The translations under genes were made by a program, and so were the position numbers. Source: Candidatus Heimdallarchaeota archaeon (GTDB lineage: Archaea > Asgardarchaeota > Heimdallarchaeia > JABLTI01). Taken from it: a stretch of 64,000 nt of DNA. Under the pieces are notes generated by a model, which worked only from the letters and a program-made list of their open reading frames with translations, ran no database searches and was not told where the DNA came from. The stretch's first letter is position 1. Each line of letters starts with the position of its first letter. Below, in pieces: positions 32,128 through 40,903 of the stretch. The stretch covers positions 62,001 to 126,000 of the forward strand of contig JABCTZ010000017.1 of the NCBI GenBank assembly GCA_018238155.1. Reading direction: 5' to 3'.

Positions 32128-33201
32128 TTGTCTCCCTCCAAAAATAAAAAGAAAAATCCTTTGCCAAGGAATTATCATATCTTGCGTGTTATTCTAACAA
32201 ATACCAATGCACGAACCCTTGGATTTGAAAGGAATCCAGATTTTATACCAACAGTTCTTAATTCTGTTTTAACAGAGGCTTTGATTCTGTTTTTGCAAGA
32301 TGAATCAAAGAGACTTTCTCTCCTAACGAAATATGCAAAAGAATTAGCTACAACAGACTTGAGAACTAGGCAATTACATGAAACAAAAGAAGTAGTATTC
32401 AGTTTGCGTGAAACAGATTCAACATCTGATGATGCATTAGATTTCTTACAAGAAAAATTAACGCTCCTACAAACAGAGCGTGAGAATCACGACAAGTGTA
32501 TCTTAGTAAGAATAGAGGCTTTAGAACAAATACAATCTCAAGAAACATTACTTGAAGTTATTTCTTCTTTCGTTAGTGTTTTCTCATTTATTGAAACTAA
32601 CCACTGGGAAGCCGACTTAGATTATTTCCGAACTCGATTCCTCTTACAACGAGCGCAAGAGGAAGAAGATCAACGCTTGAAAGATGAATTCTTACCTGAA
32701 GAAACTGCTGTTCAACAATCAAAAGAGGGTTCTTCTCAGAATGTTCAACAAGTGACTAAAACGGAATATTTCTTCATTGCAATACATAAGAAATATTATC
32801 TGAAATTAAAGCACTTAACTCAAGAATACAATCAGATAAAATTATTACAGCATCCTGATTCCAGTGTCTCTCTTGAGGAAAAATCAGATGACGAACTTGA
32901 GGAATTGATTGCTCAACAAGAAAAGATTAGTTTTGTAGTTGGAAAGGAGATGTATACCTTGAAACGAGAACAAGGCATTTTAACTTTGAAAACATTTGAA
33001 CTTGTTCAAACACTGAAATCAAGATTACTCAATATCACAGGTTCAATTGCATCTAGACGTTTCATGAAAGCTGCTCTAGACGATTTGCTTGTCATTGTTA
33101 ATGATTCTGGAACTACTTTCGAAACTAAAATGGAAAAAACCACTAGAGATTTGAAAAGACTTCTTCGAATAGTAAGAAAAGAACCTTCAGAAGGGAAATA
33201 A
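32128..33201 (+). CDS. Hypothetical coiled-coil protein
   Basis: Not recognised. It starts with TTG 32128 and is about 357 aa, soluble, and very rich in Glu/Gln/Lys helices, for example LDFLQEKLTLLQTERENHDK and LEELIAQQEKISFVVGKEM. No signal peptide or membrane helix is present. It lies 19 bp after the APC permease stop and 122 bp before a vWA protein gene, so it may be transcribed with them. A role as a cytoskeletal, scaffolding or regulatory protein is possible but not supported by any motif. Confidence 0.7.
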   Translation: MSPSKNKKKNPLPRNYHILRVILTNTNARTLGFERNPDFIPTVLNSVLTEALILFLQDESKRLSLLTKYAKELATTDLRTRQLHETKEVVFSLRETDSTSDDALDFLQEKLTLLQTERENHDKCILVRIEALEQIQSQETLLEVISSFVSVFSFIETNHWEADLDYFRTRFLLQRAQEEEDQRLKDEFLPEETAVQQSKEGSSQNVQQVTKTEYFFIAIHKKYYLKLKHLTQEYNQIKLLQHPDSSVSLEEKSDDELEELIAQQEKISFVVGKEMYTLKREQGILTLKTFELVQTLKSRLLNITGSIASRRFMKAALDDLLVIVNDSGTTFETKMEKTTRDLKRLLRIVRKEPSEGK

Positions 33202-33323
33202 TATGGCTTACGGTTATTGATTTGTGTTCTTTTTTTCCCTCAAAAAAAGAGTCTTTTTACAAAAATTTTTGATAACATAGTTTTAAAAGAGTAAATAACG
33301 TGTTGTTGAATCAGTGAAAAATC

Positions 33324-34895
33324 ATGACTAAATTTATGAAATTCTCTACTGGAAATAAAATTCCTGCTTCTGAGAATATTTTAGAAGATATCCCACTCGT
33401 TGGAGAGATGTCATTCAATGAATTTGATACTTCCCAAGAAGGAATTAAAGGCAAACCAATAAGCTGCTCTAACTGTGGTGCAGTCCTTACTAATATCAAA
33501 AACATCGAAACAAGTGATAAAGTTGGCACCTTTTTCAAATGCCTATTTTGTTCAACAGTAAATGTAATTGATCCAAAGGATTTACCTACAAATATTGATA
33601 TCAATATAGATTGGTATATACCTCCTGATACAACCAAAGGTGATTTTGGTATTGGAATACAAAAAGGTAATTCCCTAATCGCCGCTCTAGATGTATCGGG
33701 TTCAATGAGAGGAGCAAAACTCGAAGGTGTAAAACAGAGTTTAATTTCAACACTAAAAGCTTATTCAACATCAAAACCCGACTCAATATTTGGAATGATA
33801 ACTTTTGAGAATGCATTAAGAATTTACTCTGCAGATGGTGAAATCGTAGAGCGATTATCTGGTGATATACTCTATAATGTGAAAGAAATTGAGAAAAAAG
33901 TTGCTGGAAATAGTTGGGTAAAGAAACAATTGCCTAAAATGACTATGAAAACTGTTGCTAAAGATTGGCAAAGAACAATACAAAAAATGGTTCCCCTTGG
34001 ATATACCGCACTTGGTGCTGCAGTTGTTGCAGCAAGAATAATGTCTTTAGCTGCAGGAACAGGGCGCATTCTTCTCTTAACAGATGGAATGGCAAATAAA
34101 GGAATTGGCAGCCTTTCTGGCGCAAGTCCAGAAGGAAAGGAGTTCTACAAATCAATAGCACAAGAACTGAAAACTAATGGTGTTATTTTAGATATTGTGG
34201 GTATTGCTGGGCAAGGATCTTTAGAGCTAAAAACGTTAGCACAAATGCCAGAAATAACAGGTGGAGATTTGTTTTATGCTGACCTTTCTGAACTTTCAGA
34301 AAGCTTTTCAATGATTACGGGAGACACTCTTATTGGACGAAATGCTCGAATCAAAGTTATCGTTCCAGAAGAACTTGAACTCACTAATTTGAGTGGTGCA
34401 GGAGCACATAGATCACATCTCAAGAGTGGGGAAGATATTTCCCTTGGTGGCTTGACTAAATCTCGTTCTTTAGCTTTTGAGTTTAAAACCAAGAAAAAAG
34501 TGAAGGATCGCAAAAAAGTTCCTGTGCAAGTACAAATTCGCTATAAAGACGAAGATGACAATGAACGTCTCAAAATCGTTGAGCACGAACTCGAAGTTTC
34601 AGAAATCAAAGAGGAGCTCGAGAAAAGCCTTGATGCTGATTTAATTGCTGGTTATACTGTGCAACGAGCGGCGCAAATTATGCAAAAGGATCGGAAGAAA
34701 AGTAAGGAAATGATGAAGGGAATGCGTTCAATACTTTCTCGTGTTGCCCCACAAGCTGCTAAAGCACAAGCTTATCTTCATGAAGAGATGGAAGATCTCG
34801 ATAAAATAATCGAAATGGAAGAAAAAGGCGAAGCAAGAGCAGAAGATCAAGTGCAAGCAAGCTCTTATCGTATGGCCAAAAAGAGAAAGAAATAA
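33324..34895 (+). CDS. Von Willebrand factor A domain protein with N-terminal zinc ribbon
   Basis: A zinc ribbon lies near the start (ISCSNCGAVL ... FFKCLFCSTVNV; two CxxC pairs, about residues 48-75). A vWA domain follows: IAALDVSGSMRGAKLEGVKQ carries the MIDAS D123-x-S-x-S, with ALGAAVVAARIM and GRILLLTDGMANKGIG as later metal-site elements. A beta-rich segment (ARIKVIVPEELELTNLSGAG; LGGLTKSRSLAFEFK) and a helical, charged C-terminus complete the 523 aa. No signal peptide is seen, so it acts in the cytoplasm. MIDAS vWA proteins usually build large complexes, often with an AAA ATPase or protease; no partner is evident. Confidence 0.88.
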   Translation: MTKFMKFSTGNKIPASENILEDIPLVGEMSFNEFDTSQEGIKGKPISCSNCGAVLTNIKNIETSDKVGTFFKCLFCSTVNVIDPKDLPTNIDINIDWYIPPDTTKGDFGIGIQKGNSLIAALDVSGSMRGAKLEGVKQSLISTLKAYSTSKPDSIFGMITFENALRIYSADGEIVERLSGDILYNVKEIEKKVAGNSWVKKQLPKMTMKTVAKDWQRTIQKMVPLGYTALGAAVVAARIMSLAAGTGRILLLTDGMANKGIGSLSGASPEGKEFYKSIAQELKTNGVILDIVGIAGQGSLELKTLAQMPEITGGDLFYADLSELSESFSMITGDTLIGRNARIKVIVPEELELTNLSGAGAHRSHLKSGEDISLGGLTKSRSLAFEFKTKKKVKDRKKVPVQVQIRYKDEDDNERLKIVEHELEVSEIKEELEKSLDADLIAGYTVQRAAQIMQKDRKKSKEMMKGMRSILSRVAPQAAKAQAYLHEEMEDLDKIIEMEEKGEARAEDQVQASSYRMAKKRKK

Positions 34896-34908
34896 GCAAA
34901 ATCAAAAT

Positions 34909-34931
34909 GAGGATATGTATCAACAATCCTC
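34909..34931 (+). terminator. Hairpin after the vWA gene
   Basis: GAGGAT-(11 nt)-ATCCTC forms a 6-bp stem, followed by T-rich sequence (cttttcattttttg). Confidence 0.5.
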
Positions 34932-34996
34932 TTCTTTTCATTTTTTGTTCCATTTATTATAATTAATCAATAATTTGATTTTTATTTGAAATCTAA

Positions 34997-36265
34997 TTAT
35001 CCTTGTATATCCTTAGGGAAGTAATTTTCAAGAGTTTTTTGAGTTCTGTATATTTTGTAGGTTTTGCTTACATTTAACCATCGATCTAAAGGTAATACAA
35101 GTCGTTTCTTCAATTCTACGAATGCATTGTCCATTGAATCGAATTTCTTTGGTGGGTGTTTCAAAGCTTCTTTAGCAATTTCTCTAAATCGCCAAACACC
35201 CATTGGAACCCATTCGGGGTCAACTTCCATAAATACAAAAGCACCTGATTGTCTATTTATTTTTGTCAAGTATTCTAAAACAGGTAAGCGAGTGCAATAG
35301 TAAGCTCCACAAATTACATCAGCATATTTCTTTCGTCCTTTCCAAGTTTCCCAATCTGTTTCAGGATTACCTAAAGGAGAGATACTCCAATATTCCAATG
35401 CCTCAAACATCCAGCCGCTTGGATACAATAGGATTTGAACATTATTTCCTAGTGCTTTATGGCCAAAAAGTTGAAAATCATTTATCCAATTTTTGTTTAG
35501 TATTTGCTTCCAAAACCTTTTCCCCAATATATCATCAATTGCAGTTATTGACCATGTTGTTGGAACTAATTTTCTCCTCTTTTTCAAACCAAATAAACCG
35601 GCAGATAACAACTTAGTAATATGTCTTTGTGGGATTTTGTCATCATAGAGATTCAAAATTCCTCCTGATGCTTTTAGATCTGTATCTCCAACAATTTTAT
35701 CCACTGGTTTTGGTACCTTCGGATTTTCAGTTATTCTAGCATTTTTTAGGATTCCTGATGGACCTGAAGGTGTTGTCCTGGGAGAAAAAACGATATCTAA
35801 TTTCGGGCGTTTAATGAACGACATTTCAGTATCAATGGGTTTACCTGACATTACTAACTCTTGTGTGAGGGAAAGAATTTTTCCCGGGTCGCGTGCAGAT
35901 TTTACACTTGTTGCTGCTTTTCCACGAACAAGAGATGTCCTATAAGCAATGATTTCCTCCATTGATTTTCCTATCCAAAGATCCTCTGCATCATAAATAG
36001 ATGTATCTTGTGATGCTAAAGGTGGTACCAATGGTCCTATAGCTACTTTTGGATAACCAAATACTCCAACAAAAAAACCCGGTGGGGAAGCACCAAAGAA
36101 TTCTGTCTTTGAAAAAGTCTTTTGAATTTCAGCTATAGATTTAGCTTTTGCTAAAATTGGGCATAAGCTTTTGCCACAGAGTTTTCTAAACCCCTTACAT
36201 CTTTGACACAAATTACGATTAATCTCGGAAGGAGAGGGTTTAAAGGTGAGATTACCGGAAGGCAC
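34997..36265 (-). CDS. NreA-type archaeal DNA repair protein with C-terminal PIP box
   Basis: Nre family proteins are archaeal factors linked to repair of DNA damage and bind PCNA. The N-terminus has a Cys4 cluster: C20, C23, C30 and C35 in NLCQRCKGFRKLCGKSLC. Conserved Nre blocks follow: FFGASPPGFFVGVFGYPKVA, IGPLVPP, DAEDLWIGKSMEEIIAYRTS, SFIKRPKLDIVFSPRTTPSG, DTDLKASGGILNLYDDKIPQ and LVPTTWSITAIDDILGK. The last residues end in QKTLENYF (409-416), a textbook PCNA-interacting motif (Q-x-x-L-x-x-aromatic-aromatic). The length, 422 aa, is normal. It is convergent with the vWA gene and follows the membrane protein gene on the same strand. Confidence 0.93.
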   Translation of the reverse strand: MPSGNLTFKPSPSEINRNLCQRCKGFRKLCGKSLCPILAKAKSIAEIQKTFSKTEFFGASPPGFFVGVFGYPKVAIGPLVPPLASQDTSIYDAEDLWIGKSMEEIIAYRTSLVRGKAATSVKSARDPGKILSLTQELVMSGKPIDTEMSFIKRPKLDIVFSPRTTPSGPSGILKNARITENPKVPKPVDKIVGDTDLKASGGILNLYDDKIPQRHITKLLSAGLFGLKKRRKLVPTTWSITAIDDILGKRFWKQILNKNWINDFQLFGHKALGNNVQILLYPSGWMFEALEYWSISPLGNPETDWETWKGRKKYADVICGAYYCTRLPVLEYLTKINRQSGAFVFMEVDPEWVPMGVWRFREIAKEALKHPPKKFDSMDNAFVELKKRLVLPLDRWLNVSKTYKIYRTQKTLENYFPKDIQG

Positions 36266-36290
36266 TATCTATCACAAATTTATTACTTAA

Positions 36291-37031
36291 TTAAGTATCA
36301 AGTTCTTCTTGATGTTCTTCTTCCCCCAAAACCTCGAGTGAGCCAAGAGCACGTTCTGGTAGCTCCTCTCGTTTCATTTGTTCTTGTTCTTTTAGAAGAC
36401 GCTCTACTTCATCTTCTTCTGGTGCACTTTTCCTTTTAACATATAGTACTATGATTATTATTAAAACCATTAACCCAATGATACCAATTAACCCGTAAAT
36501 TACAACATCAAGCCAAATTCCGGCAAAAACATCAAAATGCCAAGTAAATGTTAAAGGTATCAAAGAAGCTCCGGCATACATGATTAAACTCCAATTATCC
36601 GTAGAAGGTGCCTTTACTTGAAACGTACCACTTCTCTTATTGTCAAATGGAATATCATCTGTTCTAAATAGAGGATCATATAAATAAAGCAAATCCTCAC
36701 TTGGAATTCTATCTACTGCCTGAGTTAAATTATCGCTTTCAAGCCACTTTTCAAAATTTTCAGAATCAATAATGAAAACTAGGAAAGGTGAAGATAAAAC
36801 ATCTGCTGGCATTGCTTCCCAATCTCCACTGATTGCTTGTCCTTCCTCTACATACTTTGTCACATTATGATACTCATATGAGGATAGAGTGATTTGTTCT
36901 TCAATTCTTATTGCTGTTCTTTCTATTTTCATACCGAAGGTTTGTTGTATGTTCAATTGAGATAATAAGCTCACAACGATTATTAAAGAAGCTAGTATTT
37001 TGATTCGAGACTTTTGGAAATGCATTTGCAC
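36291..37031 (-). CDS. Signal-peptide protein with C-terminal membrane anchor and acidic cytosolic tail
   Basis: Not recognised. An N-terminal signal segment (IKILASLIIVVSLLSQLNIQ) is followed by an ectodomain of about 140 residues (SPFLVFIIDSENFEKWL; SGTFQVKAPSTDNWSLIMYA) and a strong helix (VVIYGLIGIIGLMVLIIIIV) after it. The tail of about 50 residues is acidic and Glu-rich (EEDEVERLLKEQEQMKREEL). The ectodomain resembles the small domain of the 3174-3662 protein, for instance DSEN in strand context and a W/Y-x-LI/VLF-Y-A/N beta strand. Location at the cell surface with a cytosolic tail is inferred. It lies 25 bp before the nreA gene on the same strand. Confidence 0.65.
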   Translation of the reverse strand: MQMHFQKSRIKILASLIIVVSLLSQLNIQQTFGMKIERTAIRIEEQITLSSYEYHNVTKYVEEGQAISGDWEAMPADVLSSPFLVFIIDSENFEKWLESDNLTQAVDRIPSEDLLYLYDPLFRTDDIPFDNKRSGTFQVKAPSTDNWSLIMYAGASLIPLTFTWHFDVFAGIWLDVVIYGLIGIIGLMVLIIIIVLYVKRKSAPEEDEVERLLKEQEQMKREELPERALGSLEVLGEEEHQEELDT

Positions 37032-37653
37032 AACAATCCTTGATGTTGATTTAGTAATCTGAGAATTAATTCAAGAATTTTTCTAATAGTTTCTAAAAGA
37101 AGAGAAAGAAGCGAGGGTAAGTTTCCCTCGCAAAAAGCATGTTGTTTTCTCTTTCTTCAATAAACAATTGAGGAGTTACAATATCTGAAATTATTGCAAG
37201 CATTACGTTACTCAAATATCAGGTGTTTTGTAGTTCTTGTCATGCTTGAATTTTTCCATGTTCTCTTCTTTTGTTTTTTTAGATGGGTGCTTTATTAATT
37301 TTTGAGTAGCATTATTTTCTCTTCTGAATTTCTTTTCCCTTGCTGAAGATGATTCTATATCTATTAGTTTAGATATATCAACTATAAAGGTTTACATTGT
37401 TTCTCTTTTCAGAAAGAAAAAAGCTTCTCAAGGAACTAAAAAAGAGATAAAATTATCATCTTCTTAGTCATCTTTTTTAATAATATATCGCTCAGTGAAC
37501 GTATATGTATTCAGATAGAAATTTATTATCGAAAGAATTGTTAGTCTTTAAAAGAACGGCTGTGTATATTCAATAAGACGATTGGAAGAATCGAAGAGGC
37601 TGATATTTTTCGATTGTATTATAATTATATTTAATTATTATCGAGAGATTACT
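37032..37653. other. 622-bp intergenic region with a GC-rich hairpin
   Basis: No protein-coding gene is supported here. A perfect 7-bp hairpin, GCGAGGG-taagttt-CCCTCGC (37111-37131), stands out from AT-rich surroundings, with purine/pyrimidine-complementary flanks that could lengthen the stem. It lies 80 bp before the leftward surface-protein gene, so it may belong to that 5' UTR. A second leading region for the rightward lonB gene carries no clear motif. A small non-coding RNA is possible. Confidence 0.35.
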
Positions 37654-39606
37654 ATGAGCAAAAAAACCGCTAAGAAGTCAGGTAAAGCAGCAAAAGATGA
37701 ACCACTAATAGATGTAGATATCAAAACAACAGCTGAAATTCCTGTCCCAACTAGGTTAATTGATCAAGTTCTCGGTCAAGGGCGATCTGTTAATTTAGTA
37801 AAGAAAGCTTCAATTCAGAGAAGAAATGTTCTATTAATTGGTGAACCTGGTACTGGAAAGAGTATGTTAGGTTCTGCAATGGCTGAACTCCTCCCACGGG
37901 AGGATTTAGAAGATATTTTATGTGTACCAAATAGAAAGGATAGCAATACTCCAAAAATTGTCACTGTTGGTTCTGGTGAAGGAAGACGTATAGTTGATCG
38001 GTATAATGAAAAAGCTTCAAAAGGTTCAAACTTAAGGATGATTTTCAGTTTAGTCATACCAATAGCAATAATGCTCTATGTTATCTTTGTTCCAGTATCA
38101 CACCCTGATCAAAGACCACAACTTATCTTAATGGGTCTTTTTGTTTCATTCTTTGCATTTATCGCAATGAGTCAATTAAGAAGTAAATCGGAAAATCTTG
38201 TCCCTAAACTTCTTGTTGATACCAGTCAGCAAACTCATGCTCCATATAATGATGCAACAGGTGCACATGCAGGTGCATTATTGGGTGATGTTCGTCATGA
38301 TCCCTTCCAAAGTGGTGGTCTGGGAACACCTGCACATGAACGTGTTGAGGCTGGGTTAATACATAAATCCCACAAAGGAGTACTTTATTGTGATGAAATT
38401 GCTACACTTGGGATGCGAACTCAACAACAACTTCTAACTGCTATGCAAGAAAAAGAATTCCAAATTACCGGTCAGAGTGAATTGAGCAGTGGAGCAATGG
38501 TTCGTACTGAACCTGTGCCTTGTGATTTTATTCTTATTGCTGCGGGAAATCTTCCTACGATGGAACAGATGCATCCTGCATTGCGCTCAAGAATTCGTGG
38601 GTATGGGTATGAAATTTATATGGATGAAGTGATGCCTGATACACTTGAAAATCGAAATAAAATCGTACGTTTCGTTGCTCAAGAAGTTTCTAAAGATGGA
38701 CGCATTCCTCATTTCTCAGTAGATGCTGTAGAAGAAGTTATCCGAGAATTTCGTAGAAGAGCCAATAAGAAAAATAGTCTTACTTTAATGTTTAGAGAGC
38801 TTGGTGGTCTCGTTCGTGCTTCTGGAGACATTGCACGAGAAGATAACGATTCAGTAACTACTATGAAACATGTTCACCGAGCAAAATCACTAGCTAGTTC
38901 TTTAGAACAACAAATAGCTGAAAAATACATTGCAAGAAGACGTGATTACCAAATTATACTTAATGAAGGTGCTCTTATTGGACGAGTGAATGGTTTAGCT
39001 GTTCTTGGATCAAGAAGTGGTATTGTAACAAATGTTGAAGCTGAAGTGACTCCTGCGTTAAGCAATCAAGAAGGAAAGATTATTGCTACTGGTAAACTAG
39101 GTGAAATTGCTCAAGAATCTGTATTGAATGTGAGTGCAATAATCAAAAAATATATTGGAATAGATATTTCTCAACACGATGTTCACGTCCAATTCTTACA
39201 AACCTACTCAGGTGTAGAAGGTGATAGTGCAAGTGTTTCTGTCGCTACTGCTGTTGTTTCTGCACTTACTGATACTCCTGTTCGTCAAGATGTTGCTATG
39301 ACTGGTTCACTATCCGTTCGTGGTGAAGTTTTACCCATTGGTGGTGCAACCTTCAAAATAGAAGCAGCTATGGAAGCAGGTATCAAAACTGTTATCATAC
39401 CCATAGGTAACTTAAGTGATGTTGTTCTTGATGCTTCACAAAGAAAACAGATAAACATCATTCCTGTTTCTCGATTCTGGGAAGTGCTTGATATAGCGTT
39501 AGCTGTTGATGATCAAGGTATTGTTGATAAATTCAAAGCAAGTGTTAGTGAATACGAATTCAAGCTTGAAGCGAAACTAAAAGAAGCAGCGAAAGGAAAG
39601 AAATAA
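37654..39606 (+). CDS. lonB: Archaeal LonB, membrane-bound ATP-dependent protease
   Basis: LonB is an ATP-driven protease anchored to the inner membrane face. Walker A is LLIGEPGTGKSMLGSAMAEL. Two membrane helices interrupt the AAA domain (IFSLVIPIAIMLYVIFVPVS and LILMGLFVSFFAFIAMSQL), as in archaeal LonB. Walker B is GVLYCDEIATLGM, and the sensor region includes CDFILIAAGNLPTMEQMHPA. The Ser/Lys protease dyad is S525 in VEGDSASVSVAT and K568 in GGATFKIEAAMEAG. The start is ATG 37654 (MSKKTAKKSGKA), with GAGAGAT upstream; an ATG 72 bp earlier adds a hydrophobic stretch that does not look native. About 650 aa. Confidence 0.95.
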   Translation: MSKKTAKKSGKAAKDEPLIDVDIKTTAEIPVPTRLIDQVLGQGRSVNLVKKASIQRRNVLLIGEPGTGKSMLGSAMAELLPREDLEDILCVPNRKDSNTPKIVTVGSGEGRRIVDRYNEKASKGSNLRMIFSLVIPIAIMLYVIFVPVSHPDQRPQLILMGLFVSFFAFIAMSQLRSKSENLVPKLLVDTSQQTHAPYNDATGAHAGALLGDVRHDPFQSGGLGTPAHERVEAGLIHKSHKGVLYCDEIATLGMRTQQQLLTAMQEKEFQITGQSELSSGAMVRTEPVPCDFILIAAGNLPTMEQMHPALRSRIRGYGYEIYMDEVMPDTLENRNKIVRFVAQEVSKDGRIPHFSVDAVEEVIREFRRRANKKNSLTLMFRELGGLVRASGDIAREDNDSVTTMKHVHRAKSLASSLEQQIAEKYIARRRDYQIILNEGALIGRVNGLAVLGSRSGIVTNVEAEVTPALSNQEGKIIATGKLGEIAQESVLNVSAIIKKYIGIDISQHDVHVQFLQTYSGVEGDSASVSVATAVVSALTDTPVRQDVAMTGSLSVRGEVLPIGGATFKIEAAMEAGIKTVIIPIGNLSDVVLDASQRKQINIIPVSRFWEVLDIALAVDDQGIVDKFKASVSEYEFKLEAKLKEAAKGKK

Positions 39607-39643
39607 CTTTCCAAACTCCTGTTTCTAATCTAAAAATAACAAT

Positions 39644-39664
39644 ATGCGGGTTTCCGCATTTTCT
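39644..39664 (+). terminator. Hairpin terminator after lonB
   Basis: ATGCGG-gttt-CCGCAT forms a 6-bp stem with a 4-nt loop, followed by ttttctttttcc. Confidence 0.7.
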
Positions 39665-39743
39665 TTTTCCTTATGTTTTCTAAAATTTTTAACCGTTTAA
39701 CTAATTAACTTGAAAGCAATTATTTACTATAGGTTTGAGTTAG

Positions 39744-40769
39744 ATGAGCAAATATCATGAAGCGTTGTATTATACTCAACAAAATGATTCCAAAATAAAA
39801 TGTAACCTTTGTCCACACAATTGCATTATTTCTCCTAATAATAAAGGAAAGTGTAATGTACGATTAAATGTGGATGGAAAGTTATATTCACTGAATTATG
39901 GTTTGTCTACTTCTGGAAGTCAAGATCCGATTGAGAAAAAACCTCTCTATCATTTTCAACCTGGAACTTGTTCCTATAGTTTTGGAACTGTTGGTTGTAA
40001 TCTATTCTGTCAATTCTGTCAAAATTGGCATATCGCTCGTGCTGACCCTGAAAATACCAAGCATAGCCTTGATTATCTTTCACCAGATGAGGCGGTTAAA
40101 TCTGCTAAGAAATCTGGTTGTCCATCCGTTGCTTATACTTACAATGAACCAATTGTTTGGTATGAATGGGTGCTAGATACCGCGAAGAAAATGAAATTAA
40201 ATGGCTTGAAGAATGTGTTAGTAACAAATGGTTATATTCAACAAGAACCATTAGAAGAGCTTTTACCATATATTGATGCTGCTAATGTAGATTTGAAAGG
40301 AGACGCTAAATTCTACAAAGAATTATGCAAAGTCTCTCATCATGAAGCTGTATTGCGAACATGCAAGTTGATGGTACAAAACAACATTCATCTCGAGATA
40401 ACTAATTTAATTGTTACTTCAAGTAATGATTCTAAAGAGCAGATTCAAGATTTGATCGATTTTATAAAAAATGAGCTGGGTGCTGAAGTTCCTTTACACT
40501 TCTCCCGTTATTATCCACAGTATAAACTTGATTTACCATCTACTCCTGTTGAGACACTTTTAATGGCTCGAGATATGGCAATTAATTCTGGATTGAAATA
40601 TGTTTATTTGGGGAATGTGCGAGATGCAGAACATAGTAATACATATTGTAAAAATTGTGGTGAACTTTTGATTAGTAGAACTGGATATTCTGTCCGTTTT
40701 CCAAACATCACCAAAGATAAAAAATGCAAAAAATGTTCTGATTTCAATTCAATTATTTGGTATGACTAG
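39744..40769 (+). CDS. amrS: AmmeMemoRadiSam-system radical SAM enzyme (AmrS-like)
   Basis: A radical SAM protein with the cluster motif C85-x3-C89-x2-C92 in GTVGCNLFCQFCQNW. An N-terminal Cys block (KIKCNLCPHNCIIS; GKCNVR) and a C-terminal Cys block (YCKNCGEL; CKKCSD) are typical of this family. The opening SLNYGLSTSGSQDPIEKKPL and PLHFSRYYPQYKL also fit. The AmmeMemoRadiSam trio of proteins pairs such enzymes with a Memo-like and an AMMECR1-like protein; neither partner is present here. Substrate is unknown; relatives activate enzymes by forming glycyl radicals. About 341 aa. Confidence 0.85.
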   Translation: MSKYHEALYYTQQNDSKIKCNLCPHNCIISPNNKGKCNVRLNVDGKLYSLNYGLSTSGSQDPIEKKPLYHFQPGTCSYSFGTVGCNLFCQFCQNWHIARADPENTKHSLDYLSPDEAVKSAKKSGCPSVAYTYNEPIVWYEWVLDTAKKMKLNGLKNVLVTNGYIQQEPLEELLPYIDAANVDLKGDAKFYKELCKVSHHEAVLRTCKLMVQNNIHLEITNLIVTSSNDSKEQIQDLIDFIKNELGAEVPLHFSRYYPQYKLDLPSTPVETLLMARDMAINSGLKYVYLGNVRDAEHSNTYCKNCGELLISRTGYSVRFPNITKDKKCKKCSDFNSIIWYD

Positions 40770-40903
40770 TATTTTTCTACTATCATTATATCTAGTTTTT
40801 TTTCCCCCTCAATTCTATTTTGTATGGTTTATATAGGTGAATGAGACATGTCTATTTACCACGATGGTGGTAACTAAATAATCGTTAACGGTGGAAAAGA
40901 AAA

